Below are positions 18,880 through 28,533 of a stretch of DNA of 64,000 nucleotides, one piece after another; positions within the stretch are counted from its first letter, which is position 1; each line of letters opens with the position of its first letter. The notes beneath the pieces were generated by a model. The model searched no databases. It was not told the origin of the DNA and saw only the letters and a program-made list of their open reading frames with translations. The DNA comes from Pseudomonas putida (lineage in GTDB: Bacteria; Pseudomonadota; Gammaproteobacteria; Pseudomonadales; Pseudomonadaceae): assembly GCA_029953615.1 (NCBI GenBank), contig CP124529.1:1764998-1828997 (forward strand), given 5' to 3'. Made by a program: the position numbers and the translations under genes.

Positions 18880-20359
18880 TTACTTGTCAGCGTGATACGC
18901 CGCATCAGCAGTCTCGAAGCGCTGCACCATCGCCTTCGAAGGGCTGCCCAGCTTGCTCACCACGAGGATGGCGATGCTGGCGAACAGGAAGCCCGGGATG
19001 ATTTCGTACAACCCGAGGGTATCGAAGTTCTTCCACAGGATCACGGTCAGCGCACCGACCACGATACCGGCCAGCGCGCCGTTACGGGTCATGCCCTTCC
19101 ACAGCACCGAAATCAGCACCACCGGGCCAAATGCGGCACCGAAACCAGCCCAGGCGTAGGCCACCAGGCCCAGTACGCGGTTTTCCGGGTTGGCGGCCAT
19201 GGCGATGGCGATCAGGGCCACGGCCAGCACCATCAGGCGACCGACCCACACCAGCTCGACCTGCGAAGCGTTCTTGCGCAGGAAGGCCTTGTAGAAGTCC
19301 TCGGTCAGGGCGCTGGAGCACACCAGCAGCTGGCAGCTCAGGGTGCTCATCACCGCCGCCAGGATGGCCGACAGCAGCACACCAGCGACCCACGGGTTGA
19401 ACAGGATCTTGGCCAGCTCGATGAACACACGCTCGTGGTTCTCGGTGACCGGCCCCGCCAGCTCAGGGTGCGCCGAGAAGTAGGCGATGCCGAAGAAGCC
19501 CACGGCGCAGGTGCCGACCAGGCACAGGATCATCCAGGTCATGGAGATGCGACGAGCTTTGGCGATCGACTTCACCGAGTCGGCGGCCATGAACCGCGCC
19601 AGGATGTGCGGCTGACCGAAGTAGCCCAGACCCCAACCCATCAGCGAAATGATGCCGATGAAGGTCGCGCCCTTGAACATGTCGAAGTGAGCCGGATTCA
19701 CCACCTCGATAGCGGCGAAGGTCTGATCGAAGCCGCCGGTGGAGATCAGCACGATCACCGGGGTGAGGATCAGCGCGAAGATCATCAGCGATGCCTGCAC
19801 GGTATCGGTCCAGCTCACCGCCAGGAAGCCACCAATGAAGGTGTAGGCAATGGTCGCCGCCGCGCCGGCCCACAGGGCGGTTTCGTAGGACATGCCAAAG
19901 GTGCTTTCGAACAGACGGGCACCGGCGACGATGCCGGAAGCGCAATAGATGGTGAAGAACACCAGAATCACGATGGCCGAAATGATCCCGCAGCAGGCCG
20001 CTGTGGTCTTCGAAACGGCTGGAGAAGTAGTCCGGCAGGGTCAGTGCATCGCCGTTGTGCTCGGTCTGCACGCGCAGGCGGCCAGCAACGAACAGCCAGT
20101 TCAGGTAAGCGCCGACGGTCAGGCCGATGGCAATCCAGGCTTCGGACAAACCGGCGAAGTAGATGGCGCCCGGCAGGCCCATCAGCAGCCAACCGCTCAT
20201 GTCGGAAGCACCGGCGGAGAGCGCGGTAACCACGCTACCCAGACTGCGACCGCCGAGGATGTAGTCAGAAAGGTTCTTGGTGGAGCGATAGGCCGCGAAG
20301 CCGATCAGCACCATTGCCGCGATGTAGATCACGAACGTGATCGTTAGTGGGTTGCCCAT
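18880..20359 (-). pseudogene. putP: putP, sodium/proline symporter, frameshifted as given
   Basis: PutP imports proline with Na+ (SSS family, about 13 membrane helices, 492 residues after correction). The N-terminal part begins MGNPLTITFVIYIAAMVLIG and contains LGGRSLGSVVTALSAGASDM; the C-terminal part continues ILVFFTIYCASGIVAGARLF. The frame breaks near codon 123, where the run CCC at 19987-19989 has one C too many (FEDHSGLLRIISAIV is the corrected reading). It is divergent from putA; the region between holds PutA operators. The intact flanks suggest a sequence error. Confidence 0.92.
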
Positions 20360-20410
20360 ATGTGTGCCCTGGCGTTTGTTTTTATCTCATGCACAACCGC
20401 ACCCATGGCG

Positions 20411-20647
20411 GTTGCACCCAGGCGGCGAATGCTATGCAACAACGCGAAGCGGGTGCAACCATTTTTCACCTGCAAGTTGCACCTTCCAGCGCATTTTCCG
20501 ATAAAGCCCGTTTCTTGCTCCTTTTGGGAGCAATGAGGGCCTTTTTCAGAATAAAACGCACCGAAAACACGCCTTATTAGCGTGCACAACCGAGCAGCTG
20601 ACGAGTTGCACCTTTTTCATCGAAAATTAGGGTTGCACCTGGTTGCA
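20411..20647. promoter_or_regulatory. PutA operator cluster in the putP-putA control region
   Basis: The 357-bp gap between the divergent putP and putA starts has seven copies of GTTGCA, the half-site bound by the ribbon-helix-helix domain of PutA. Forward copies are at 20411, 20476, 20605, 20632 and 20642; reverse copies (TGCAAC) at 20435 and 20454. The 20632 and 20642 copies are ten bases apart, one helical turn. Together they suggest autorepression of both genes when proline is absent. Confidence 0.78.
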
Positions 20648-20716
20648 CCCGAATTGTCCTACAGCTACTCTTGGCGCCAGCTTAGGCCACAACCGTGGCA
20701 ATAACGAGGATAAGAA

Positions 20717-23700
20717 ATGGCGACGACCACCCTTGGGGTCAAACTCGATGACCCGACCCGTGAGCGACTCAAGGCAGCAGCGCAGTCCATTGACCGCACG
20801 CCGCACTGGTTGATCAAGCAAGCGATCTTCAACTACCTGGAGAAGCTCGAGGGTGGTGCCACCCTGACCGAACTCAACGGCCATGCCAGCAACCTGGCCG
20901 ACGACGCCGGTGAGGTTCAACCCGACCACAGCCACCAGTGCTTCCTCGAATTCGCCGAGAGCATCCTGCCACAGTCGGTATTGCGCTCGGCGATCACCGC
21001 CGCCTACCGACGCCCCGAGCAGGAAGTGGTGCCGATGCTGCTGGAGCAGGCGCGCCTGAGCGCCCCGCTGGCCGAAGCGACCAACAAGATGGCCGCCGGT
21101 ATCGCCGAAAAACTGCGTAACCAGAAGAGCGCTGGCGGTCGTGCCGGCATCGTCCAGGGCCTGCTGCAGGAGTTCTCGCTGTCGTCCCAGGAAGGCGTGG
21201 CGCTGATGTGCCTGGCCGAAGCCCTGCTGCGCATCCCCGACAAGGGCACCCGTGATGCGCTGATCCGCGACAAGATCAGCACCGGCAACTGGCAGCCGCA
21301 CCTGGGCAACAGTCCGTCGCTGTTCGTCAACGCCGCCACCTGGGGCCTGCTGCTGACCGGCAAGCTAGTGTCTACCCATAACGAATCCGGCCTCACCTCC
21401 TCGCTCACCCGCATCATCGGCAAGAGTGGCGAGCCGATGATCCGCAAGGGTGTCGACATGGCCATGCGCCTGATGGGCGAGCAGTTCGTCACCGGCGAAA
21501 CCATTGCCGAAGCCCTGGCCAACGCCAGCCGCTTCGAGTCCAAGGGCTTCCGCTATTCCTACGACATGCTCGGCGAAGCCGCACTGACCGAGCACGACGC
21601 ACAGAAGTACCTGGCGTCCTACGAGCAGGCCATCCACTCGATCGGCAAGGCCTCCCATGGCCGTGGCATCTATGAAGGCCCGGGCATCTCGATCAAGCTG
21701 TCGGCATTGCACCCGCGCTACAGCCGCGCCCAATACGAGCGCGTGATGGAAGAGCTGTACCCGCGCCTGCTGTCGCTGACCCTGCTGGCCAAGCAATACG
21801 ACATCGGCCTGAACATCGACGCTGAAGAAGCCGACCGCCTGGAGCTGTCGCTCGACCTGCTCGAGCGCCTGTGCTTCGAGCCGTCGCTGGCCGGCTGGAA
21901 CGGCATCGGCTTCGTCATCCAGGCCTACCAGAAGCGCTGCCCGTACGTGATCGACTACGTCATCGACCTGGCCAAGCGCAGCCGCCACCGCCTGATGATC
22001 CGCCTGGTGAAAGGCGCCTACTGGGACAGCGAAATCAAGCGCGCCCAGGTCGAAGGCCTGGAAGGCTACCCGGTCTACACCCGCAAGGTGTACACCGACG
22101 TGTCCTACGTCGCCTGCGCCCGCAAGCTGCTGGCCGTGCCAGAAGCCATCTACCCGCAGTTCGCCACCCACAACGCCCACACCCTGTCGGCCATCTACCA
22201 CATTGCCGGTCAGAACTATTACCCGGGCCAGTACGAGTTCCAGTGCCTGCACGGCATGGGCGAGCCGCTGTACGAGCAAGTGGTCGGCAAGATTTCCGAA
22301 GGCAAGCTGAACCGCCCGTGCCGCGTCTATGCACCGGTCGGCACCCACGAAACGCTGCTGGCCTACCTGGTGCGTCGCCTGCTGGAAAACGGCGCCAACA
22401 CCTCGTTCGTCAACCGCATCGCCGACCACTCGATCTCCATCCAGGAACTGGTTGCCGACCCGGTCGCCAGCATCGAGCGCATGGGCACCCAGGAAGGCAG
22501 TATCGGCCTGCCGCACCCACGCATCCCGCTGCCGCGTGACCTGTATGGCAGCGAGCGGGCCAACTCGGCCGGCATCGACATGGCCAACGAACACCGTCTG
22601 GCGTCGCTGTCCTGCGCCATGCTGGCCACCGCCCACAACGACTGGAAAGCCGCCCCGTTGCTGGCCTGCGCCGCCAGCGAAGGCGTCGCCGCAGCCGTGC
22701 TGAACCCGGCAGATCACCGCGACGTGGTCGGCCATGTGCAGGAAGCCACTGTCGTCGACGTCGAAAATGCCATCCAGTGCGCACTGAATGCCGCACCGAT
22801 CTGGCAGGCCACCCCGCCGGCCGAACGTGCTGCCATTCTGGAGCGCACCGCCGACCTGATGGAGGCCGAAATCCAGCCGCTGATGGGTCTGCTGATCCGC
22901 GAAGCCGGCAAGACCTTCGCCAACGCCATCGCCGAAGTACGTGAAGCCGTGGACTTCCTGCGCTACTACGCGGTACAGGCGCGCAACGACTTCAGCAACG
23001 ACGCCCACCGCCCACTGGGCCCTGTAGTGTGCATCAGCCCGTGGAACTTCCCGCTGGCGATCTTCACCGGCCAGGTGGCCGCAGCGCTCGCCGCCGGCAA
23101 CCCGGTACTGGCCAAGCCCGCCGAGCAAACCCCGCTGATCGCGGCCCAGGCCGTTCGCCTGCTGCTGGAAGCCGGTATTCCGGAAGGCGTGCTGCAGTTG
23201 CTGCCAGGCCGCGGTGAAACCGTCGGTGCCGGCCTGGTCGGTGACGAGCGCGTCAAAGGCGTAATGTTCACCGGTTCCACCGAAGTGGCCCGCCTGCTGC
23301 AGCGCAACGTCGCCGGTCGCCTGGACAACCAGGGCCGCCCGATCCCGCTGATCGCCGAAACCGGCGGCCAGAACGCGATGATCGTCGACTCCTCGGCACT
23401 GACCGAGCAGGTGGTGATCGATGTAGTGTCCTCGGCCTTCGACAGCGCCGGCCAGCGTTGCTCGGCCCTGCGCGTGCTGTGCCTGCAGGAAGACTCCGCC
23501 GACCGCGTGATCGAAATGCTCAAGGGCGCCATGGCCGAAAGCCGCCTGGGCTGCCCGGACCGCCTGGCCGTGGACATTGGCCCGGTGATCGACGCCGAAG
23601 CCAAGGCCGGTATCGAGAAGCACATCCAGGGCATGCGTGAGAAAGGTCGCTCGGTCTATCAGGTGGCGATTGCCGATGCTGCCGAGATCAAGCGTGGCAC

Positions 23701-24670
23701 CTTCGTCATGCCGACCCTGATCGAGCTGGAAAGCTTCGACGAGCTCAAGCGTGAAATCTTCGGCCCGGTGCTGCACGTGGTGCGCTACAACCGCCGCAAC
23801 CTGGACCAGCTGATCGAGCAGATCAACAATTCCGGCTATGGCCTGACCCTCGGCGTGCACACCCGCATCGACGAGACCATCGCCAAGGTGGTGGAAACCG
23901 CCAATGCCGGCAACATGTACGTCAACCGCAACATCGTCGGTGCGGTGGTGGGCGTGCAGCCGTTCGGCGGTGAAGGCCTGTCCGGCACCGGCCCGAAAGC
24001 CGGCGGCCCGCTGTATCTGTACCGCCTGCTGTCGACCCGCCCGGCCGACGCGATTGGCCGCCACTTCCAGCAGCAGGACGGCGAAGGCAAGCCTGACCGC
24101 GCCCTGCACGAACAGCTGATCAAGCCGCTGCACGGCCTGAAGGCCTGGGCCGAGAGCAACCAGCTGGCCGACCTGGCCGCGCTGTGCAGCCAGTTCGCCA
24201 GCCAGTCGCAAAGCGGCATCGCCCGCCTGCTGCCGGGCCCGACCGGCGAGCGCAACAGCTACACCATCCTGCCGCGCGAGCACGTGCTGTGCCTGGCCGA
24301 CAACGAGGCCGATCTGCTGGCGCAGTTCGCCGCAGTGCTGGCGGTTGGCAGCTCGGCGGTATGGGCTGACGGCGAGCCGGGCAAGGCCTTGCGTGCCCGC
24401 CTGCCGCGTGAGCTGCAGGCCAAGGTCAAGCTGGTAGCGGACTGGAACAAGGATGAAGTGGCGTTCGACGCCGTGATCCACCACGGCGACTCGGACCAAC
24501 TGCGCGGCGTGTGCCAGCAGGTGGCCAAGCGTGCCGGGGCGATCGTCGGCGTGCACGGGCTGTCCAGCGGGGATCATCAGATTGCGCTGGAGCGCCTGGT
24601 GATCGAGCGGGCAGTGAGTGTGAACACTGCGGCTGCCGGCGGTAATGCCAGCTTGATGACCATTGGCTGA
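20717..24670 (+). CDS. putA: trifunctional PutA: repressor, proline dehydrogenase, P5C dehydrogenase
   Basis: A 1317-residue protein, the size of long PutA proteins. Residues 1-47 are a ribbon-helix-helix DNA-binding domain (TTLGVKLDDPTRERLKAAAQ). The FAD proline dehydrogenase barrel follows (IRLVKGAYWDSEIK and later TSFVNRI). The aldehyde dehydrogenase domain has VCISPWNFPLAIFTGQ, the NAD site VMFTGSTEVA and the nucleophile Cys in SAGQRCSALRVL. A C-terminal tail of about 200 residues ends the protein. It oxidises proline to glutamate at the membrane and represses put genes when proline is low. ATG 20717 follows GAGGATAAGAA. Confidence 0.97.
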   Translation: MATTTLGVKLDDPTRERLKAAAQSIDRTPHWLIKQAIFNYLEKLEGGATLTELNGHASNLADDAGEVQPDHSHQCFLEFAESILPQSVLRSAITAAYRRPEQEVVPMLLEQARLSAPLAEATNKMAAGIAEKLRNQKSAGGRAGIVQGLLQEFSLSSQEGVALMCLAEALLRIPDKGTRDALIRDKISTGNWQPHLGNSPSLFVNAATWGLLLTGKLVSTHNESGLTSSLTRIIGKSGEPMIRKGVDMAMRLMGEQFVTGETIAEALANASRFESKGFRYSYDMLGEAALTEHDAQKYLASYEQAIHSIGKASHGRGIYEGPGISIKLSALHPRYSRAQYERVMEELYPRLLSLTLLAKQYDIGLNIDAEEADRLELSLDLLERLCFEPSLAGWNGIGFVIQAYQKRCPYVIDYVIDLAKRSRHRLMIRLVKGAYWDSEIKRAQVEGLEGYPVYTRKVYTDVSYVACARKLLAVPEAIYPQFATHNAHTLSAIYHIAGQNYYPGQYEFQCLHGMGEPLYEQVVGKISEGKLNRPCRVYAPVGTHETLLAYLVRRLLENGANTSFVNRIADHSISIQELVADPVASIERMGTQEGSIGLPHPRIPLPRDLYGSERANSAGIDMANEHRLASLSCAMLATAHNDWKAAPLLACAASEGVAAAVLNPADHRDVVGHVQEATVVDVENAIQCALNAAPIWQATPPAERAAILERTADLMEAEIQPLMGLLIREAGKTFANAIAEVREAVDFLRYYAVQARNDFSNDAHRPLGPVVCISPWNFPLAIFTGQVAAALAAGNPVLAKPAEQTPLIAAQAVRLLLEAGIPEGVLQLLPGRGETVGAGLVGDERVKGVMFTGSTEVARLLQRNVAGRLDNQGRPIPLIAETGGQNAMIVDSSALTEQVVIDVVSSAFDSAGQRCSALRVLCLQEDSADRVIEMLKGAMAESRLGCPDRLAVDIGPVIDAEAKAGIEKHIQGMREKGRSVYQVAIADAAEIKRGTFVMPTLIELESFDELKREIFGPVLHVVRYNRRNLDQLIEQINNSGYGLTLGVHTRIDETIAKVVETANAGNMYVNRNIVGAVVGVQPFGGEGLSGTGPKAGGPLYLYRLLSTRPADAIGRHFQQQDGEGKPDRALHEQLIKPLHGLKAWAESNQLADLAALCSQFASQSQSGIARLLPGPTGERNSYTILPREHVLCLADNEADLLAQFAAVLAVGSSAVWADGEPGKALRARLPRELQAKVKLVADWNKDEVAFDAVIHHGDSDQLRGVCQQVAKRAGAIVGVHGLSSGDHQIALERLVIERAVSVNTAAAGGNASLMTIG

Positions 24671-24693
24671 GGCTGAGGGTTGTTGAAGAAAAG

Positions 24694-24717
24694 GGAGAGC
24701 TTCGGCTCTCCTTTTTT
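24694..24717 (+). terminator. rho-independent terminator of putA
   Basis: GGAGAGC, loop TTC, then GGCTCTCC, followed at once by six T. It lies 24 bases after the putA stop. Confidence 0.9.
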
Positions 24718-24742
24718 ATGGGCGCATGTCTTGAGATGTTTT

Positions 24743-24792
24743 GCGCCTATGAGATCGAGCGCCGCCCGCGCGGCGCTCGATCTCATAGGCGC
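24743..24792. repeat. 50-bp palindrome, copy 2 of the GATCGAGCGCCG repeat
   Basis: Two 22-base arms beginning GCGCCTATGAGATCGAGC are perfect complements around the six-base loop CCCGCG. The inner 32 bases are the reverse complement of the repeat at 1029-1060. It lies just after the putA terminator. Confidence 0.85.
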
Positions 24793-24846
24793 TGCAAAAC
24801 TCTCGGCATACACCTGGCAGCCTTCATGCAACCTGAAGCCAACCCC

Positions 24847-25110
24847 TCACTGCTTCATCCCCAACTCAGCATCATCCATCAGCGCCTTGGCCATCGCACT
24901 CAGGTAGTGCGCAGCCCAGATCATCATCGGCTTCTCATCCATCAGCCCGGTTATGGTCAGCTCTCGCACATACCCCATCAACTCCGAAGACTGCTCGCGC
25001 GCATCCCTGCACGGGATGCCAGGCTCGATGCGGAACAGCGGGTGGGTGCCGTTTTCACCCTGATAGAACGTGGTCTTGCCGACGGTGAATTGGGTGTCTT
25101 CTGTTGTCAT
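24847..25110 (-). CDS. small DUF3077-like protein
   Basis: An 87-residue protein. The central FRIEPGIPCRDAREQSSELM and the following YVRELTITGLMD helix match a family (DUF3077) that is common in Pseudomonas and has no known function. The end, AHYLSAMAKALMDDAELGM, is a second helix. It is flanked by palindromic repeats and is convergent with putA. Nothing in the sequence shows a target or partner. Confidence 0.68.
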   Translation of the reverse strand: MTTEDTQFTVGKTTFYQGENGTHPLFRIEPGIPCRDAREQSSELMGYVRELTITGLMDEKPMMIWAAHYLSAMAKALMDDAELGMKQ

Positions 25111-25142
25111 TGTTCAATCCCCTGATAATTCTTGACTGCCTG

Positions 25143-25242
25143 GGCCGGCCTCTTCGCGGGCGCGCCCGCTCCCACAGGATCACCACAGGCATCAAGACTT
25201 GCACCGTACCTGTGGGAGCGGGCATGCCCGCGAAAGGGCCCG
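25143..25242. repeat. inverted REP pair
   Basis: GGCCGGCCTCTTCGCGGGC at the left faces CGGGCATGCCCGCGAAAGGG at the right, with the CTCCCACAGG/CCTGTGGGAG cores inside. Confidence 0.82.
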
Positions 25243-25783
25243 TTCAGACGACATATCAACAAAGCCTTACAGCAGGCATCTGCCCCGGCTTCGGGCTGTC
25301 TTCACAGAAAAGGGTATCGTGGGGTGGATCGGGGACATTCTTCAGCATCATGGTTCACCTGGTAATGATGGCCACCACACACCTGCTGTCAAACAAGAGG
25401 GTGGCAGCTGTACATGGGTTGACAGACCGGTAGGCAAACCAAAACCCGGCGCACACGAAGTGCCCCACGCACAGCTGCCATAAAGGCAAAGCCATGCGGT
25501 TTGACCTGGTCGGCCTGTCAAAGCCGGTCACTGATTTCGCAGCGACCACCCGAGACTATGGCCCTACCCAGAGCACCGCAATGGCTAGAAGGGGGTTGGG
25601 AGTATGTTTGGGAAATGGACTACATGGAATAGGCAAAAACCTAAAAAACTGCCGGGTTGCTGACTGAAATGCGGTAGGGCTGGCAAGTTTCACCTCGCCC
25701 TTTGCAGCGTGCCTGCGTGACCGAGCGCCGCTCGGTCGCACAGATATAGAAGGAACCTAAGCAAGTACCGTTGATGCCCTCGC
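25243..25783. other. intergenic stretch with no supported gene
   Basis: About 540 bases between the REP pair and the AT-rich gene pair. Short open frames exist on both strands (about 60 codons) but none has a good ribosome site or a recognisable protein. A CGAGCGCCGCTCG palindrome lies at 25723-25735. The GC content drops toward the right side, which marks the left edge of the accessory patch. Confidence 0.55.
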
Positions 25784-26215
25784 TCATCCGAGCCTTCGCC
25801 AGAGCCACCAAAGGCTCAGGATTTTAGCCCCTTCAGAAGCTGCGAAAAGGCTCAACCAAACCCACGTACTGGTGTCTGGCAATAATAGAAACAAAGAAAT
25901 CGACGGAACTATAAACAAGACACGAAATGGAAATTGAACGAAAGCCAGATAACACCCGGATCTTCTCCCCATACAAAGTAATATGCTACTGGCAACAAGG
26001 GATACCTGGACAATCAGCCCCATCCACACCATGAACTCAAGCCCTCCCCCCCACTGCTCCATGTTTGCAAGGGCGGAATTGAAATCACTCACAAAGGGGA
26101 TCACACCTCTATTCAGGCTACTGACCACAACGAAAGAAATGTAAAAAGCATCCATACCCCCCCAAAACAAACCGACCAAACGCATTGACCTTATCAAACC
26201 GATGCCCCAGTTCAT
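25784..26215 (-). CDS. small integral membrane protein of unknown function
   Basis: A 143-residue protein with about four hydrophobic segments (residues 8-32, 58-80, 88-110 and 114-138) starting MNWGIGLIRSMRLVGLFWGG. No family is recognised. Its ATG overlaps the stop of the preceding gene (ATGA at 26212-26215), so it is translationally coupled to it. The DNA is clearly AT-richer than the flanks, a sign of transfer. It could be the membrane partner of the upstream protein, for example in a toxin-immunity pair, but the sequence does not show this. Confidence 0.6.
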   Translation of the reverse strand: MNWGIGLIRSMRLVGLFWGGMDAFYISFVVVSSLNRGVIPFVSDFNSALANMEQWGGGLEFMVWMGLIVQVSLVASSILLCMGRRSGCYLAFVQFPFRVLFIVPSISLFLLLPDTSTWVWLSLFAASEGAKILSLWWLWRRLG

Positions 26216-26559
26216 TTATCTTTTAACTCATATTCTTCATTTGCGATTATTGGTCGCCAATGCCATGAGGCTCCCGACACATCCCAGGCATCATCAGCCT
26301 CCACATAAATTTGCGTTATTTTACGTTCCATTCCATATCTGTGGATTGCGGAAGATGGCGAAAAATCCCGCTCATCTTCATCAAGCGGCACCCATTCCTG
26401 CGTAACTGTTCTGGTCGTATTCGCAAAATCTTTCCCTGACGACAAGAAGACTCGCCCCTCATCTCCTCTTGATGTCAGGAAATTCGCAACAAAGGCAGCA
26501 CTCGAAGCAAGTTTATTAACACGCATGGATGTTAACTTCCACTTGCCCGGACCACTCAT
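26212..26559 (-). CDS. unknown soluble protein, first gene of an AT-rich coupled pair
   Basis: A protein of up to 115 residues (MSGPGKWKLTSMRVNKLASS) with an acidic central part (EWVPLDEDERDF) and an aromatic C-terminal stretch (AWDVSGASWHWRPI). No family is recognised. The start is uncertain: ATG 26526 (MRVNKLASS) has a purine-rich leader and may be used instead. It overlaps the membrane protein gene by four bases. Base composition is unlike the neighbours. The N-terminus is abrupt, so a remnant of a longer protein is possible. Confidence 0.5.
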   Translation of the reverse strand: MSGPGKWKLTSMRVNKLASSAAFVANFLTSRGDEGRVFLSSGKDFANTTRTVTQEWVPLDEDERDFSPSSAIHRYGMERKITQIYVEADDAWDVSGASWHWRPIIANEEYELKDK

Positions 26560-26712
26560 CGCAGAAAATCTTTCATGGAAAGCAACACCTGTACGGATGC
26601 CAAACCGCAGGTCTCATTACACTTTCACAACCCATATCACCCAAACCTATTAACCTGTCCCCCACCCCGCCGCCCTCCTACACTCCCAGCATCCCGCCTC
26701 AGGACCGCGACC

Positions 26713-28515
26713 ATGCCCGAGACCCTGCTCAGCCCCCGCAACCTCGCCTTCGAGCTCTACGAAGTCCTCGACGCCGAAGCTCTCACCCAGCGCCCACGCT
26801 TCGCCGAGCACAGCCGCGAAACCTTCGATGCGGCCCTGACCACCGCGCGCACCATCGCCGAAAGGTTCTTCGCCCCGCACAACCGCAAGGCTGACGAAAA
26901 CGAGCCGCGCTACGTCGACGGTCGCGCCGAGCTGATCCCCGAGGTAAAACCCGCAGTCGATGCCTTCCTCGAAGCCGGCTTCCTCAACGCCAACCGCGAC
27001 TTCGAAGTCGGTGGCATGCAGCTGCCAAGCCTGGTCTCGCAAGCCTGCTTCGCCCACTTTCAGGCCGCCAACGCCGGCACCACGGCCTACCCGTTCCTGA
27101 CCATGGGTGCGGCCAACCTGATCGAAAGCTTCGGCACTGAAGAACAGAAGCGCCTGTTCCTGCAGCCGATGATCGAGGGCCGCTACTTCGGCACCATGGC
27201 CCTGACCGAACCCCACGCTGGCTCGTCATTGGCCGATATCCGCACCCGAGCCGAACCTGCCGGTGACGGCAGCTACCGGCTCAAGGGCAACAAGATCTTT
27301 ATCTCCGGCGGCGACCACGAACTGTCGGAAAACATCGTGCACATGGTCCTGGCCAAGCTGCCAGACGCACCGCCCGGGGTTAAAGGCATTTCGCTGTTCA
27401 TCGTGCCCAAGTACCTGGTCAACGAAAATGGCAGCCGCGGCCCGCGCAACGATGTGCTGCTGGCCGGGCTGTTCCACAAGATGGGCTGGCGCGGCACCAC
27501 CTCCACCGCGCTGAACTTCGGCGACAACGGCCAGTGCGTCGGCTACCTGGTCGGCCAGCCGCACCAGGGCCTGGCCTGCATGTTCCAGATGATGAACGAG
27601 GCACGCATCGGCGTTGGCATGGGTGCAGTGATGCTCGGCTACGCGGGCTACCTGTATTCACTGGAATACGCCCGCCAGCGGCCACAGGGTCGGTTGCCGG
27701 ACAACAAAGACCCGCACAGCCCGGCGGTGCCAATCATCGAGCACAGCGATGTGAAACGCATGCTGCTGGCGCAGAAAGCCTATGTCGAAGGCGCCTTCGA
27801 CCTCGGCCTGTATGCCGCACGCCTGTTCGACGACACCCAGACCGCCAGCGATGAAAGCACCCGCAAACAGGCGCAGGAACTGCTCGATCTGCTGACACCG
27901 ATCGTCAAGTCCTGGCCCTCGGCCTTTTGCCTCAAGGCCAACGAACTTGCGATCCAGATCCTCGGCGGCCACGGCTACACCCGCGAATACCCGGTAGAGC
28001 AGTACTACCGCGACAACCGCCTGAACCCGATCCACGAAGGCACCGAGGGCATCCAGTCGCTCGACCTGCTCGGCCGCAAGCTGGCGCAGAACAATGGCGC
28101 CGGGCTCAAGCAGCTGATTCGCCTGATCGCCGCCACCGGCGAGCGCGCCAGCCAGCATCCGAACCTCGACCCGCTGCGCCACCCGCTGGAGCAACTGGTC
28201 AACCGACTGCAAGGAGTGACCCTGGCCTTGCTGAGTGACCTGGCCCAAGGCAAAGTCGCCGGCGCCCTTGCCAACTCCGCCCTGTACCTCAAGGCTTTCG
28301 GCCACTGTGTAATTGGCTGGCGCTGGCTGGAGCAGGCGATTCACGCCGAACTCGGCCTGCTCAAGGGCACCCCCGCCGACCGCGACTTCTACCTTGGCAA
28401 GCTGCAGGCCGCACGTTATTTCCTGATCTGGGAAGTACCGGGCTGCCATAATGAGCTGGCCTTGCTCGAGGCGCGCGACGACACCTGCCTCGCCATGCAA
28501 GACGCGTGGTACTAG
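26713..28515 (+). CDS. acyl-CoA dehydrogenase, long (600-residue) DmdC-like type
   Basis: A flavoprotein that oxidises acyl-CoA thioesters to enoyl-CoA. It starts MPETLLSPRNLAFELYEVLD after CAGGACCGCGACC. The FAD-contact segment is TMALTEPHAGSSLADIRTRA, and GGHGYTREYPVEQYYRD followed by PIHEGTEGIQSLDLLGRKL is the typical C-terminal helix bundle with the active-site Glu. At 600 residues it belongs to the longer FadE/DmdC-like group with an extra C-terminal domain, not the 380-residue group. The last 106 bases recur in degenerate form at 32424-32529. Substrate chain length is not predictable. Confidence 0.9.
   Translation: MPETLLSPRNLAFELYEVLDAEALTQRPRFAEHSRETFDAALTTARTIAERFFAPHNRKADENEPRYVDGRAELIPEVKPAVDAFLEAGFLNANRDFEVGGMQLPSLVSQACFAHFQAANAGTTAYPFLTMGAANLIESFGTEEQKRLFLQPMIEGRYFGTMALTEPHAGSSLADIRTRAEPAGDGSYRLKGNKIFISGGDHELSENIVHMVLAKLPDAPPGVKGISLFIVPKYLVNENGSRGPRNDVLLAGLFHKMGWRGTTSTALNFGDNGQCVGYLVGQPHQGLACMFQMMNEARIGVGMGAVMLGYAGYLYSLEYARQRPQGRLPDNKDPHSPAVPIIEHSDVKRMLLAQKAYVEGAFDLGLYAARLFDDTQTASDESTRKQAQELLDLLTPIVKSWPSAFCLKANELAIQILGGHGYTREYPVEQYYRDNRLNPIHEGTEGIQSLDLLGRKLAQNNGAGLKQLIRLIAATGERASQHPNLDPLRHPLEQLVNRLQGVTLALLSDLAQGKVAGALANSALYLKAFGHCVIGWRWLEQAIHAELGLLKGTPADRDFYLGKLQAARYFLIWEVPGCHNELALLEARDDTCLAMQDAWY
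28410..28515 (+). repeat. direct repeat, left copy: 3' end of the acyl-CoA dehydrogenase gene
   Basis: The last 35 codons and stop of the dehydrogenase gene. It aligns without gaps to 32424-32529 with about 13 mismatches in 106 bases, in the same orientation. It marks the left edge of the inserted cassette. Confidence 0.85.
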
Positions 28516-28533
28516 ACCGCGCCTGCACCTGCA

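Noticed and set aside
21365..24577. A 1070-codon open frame on the strand opposite putA
   Set aside because: It is the mirror of high-GC codon use in putA: no ribosome site, low-complexity His/Gln/Gly-rich product, and putA itself is certain.
24680..24907. A small open frame after putA
   Set aside because: It is produced by the terminator and the palindromic repeat, and the same peptide (RSSAARAALDL) appears wherever that repeat is.
25355..25741. Two short minus-strand frames of about 60 codons
   Set aside because: No ribosome site, no family and an unremarkable composition; treated as non-coding.
28410..28515. An IS element or integrase at the cassette borders
   Set aside because: No transposase or integrase gene and no terminal inverted repeats were found inside 28516-32423, so the entry mechanism is left open.
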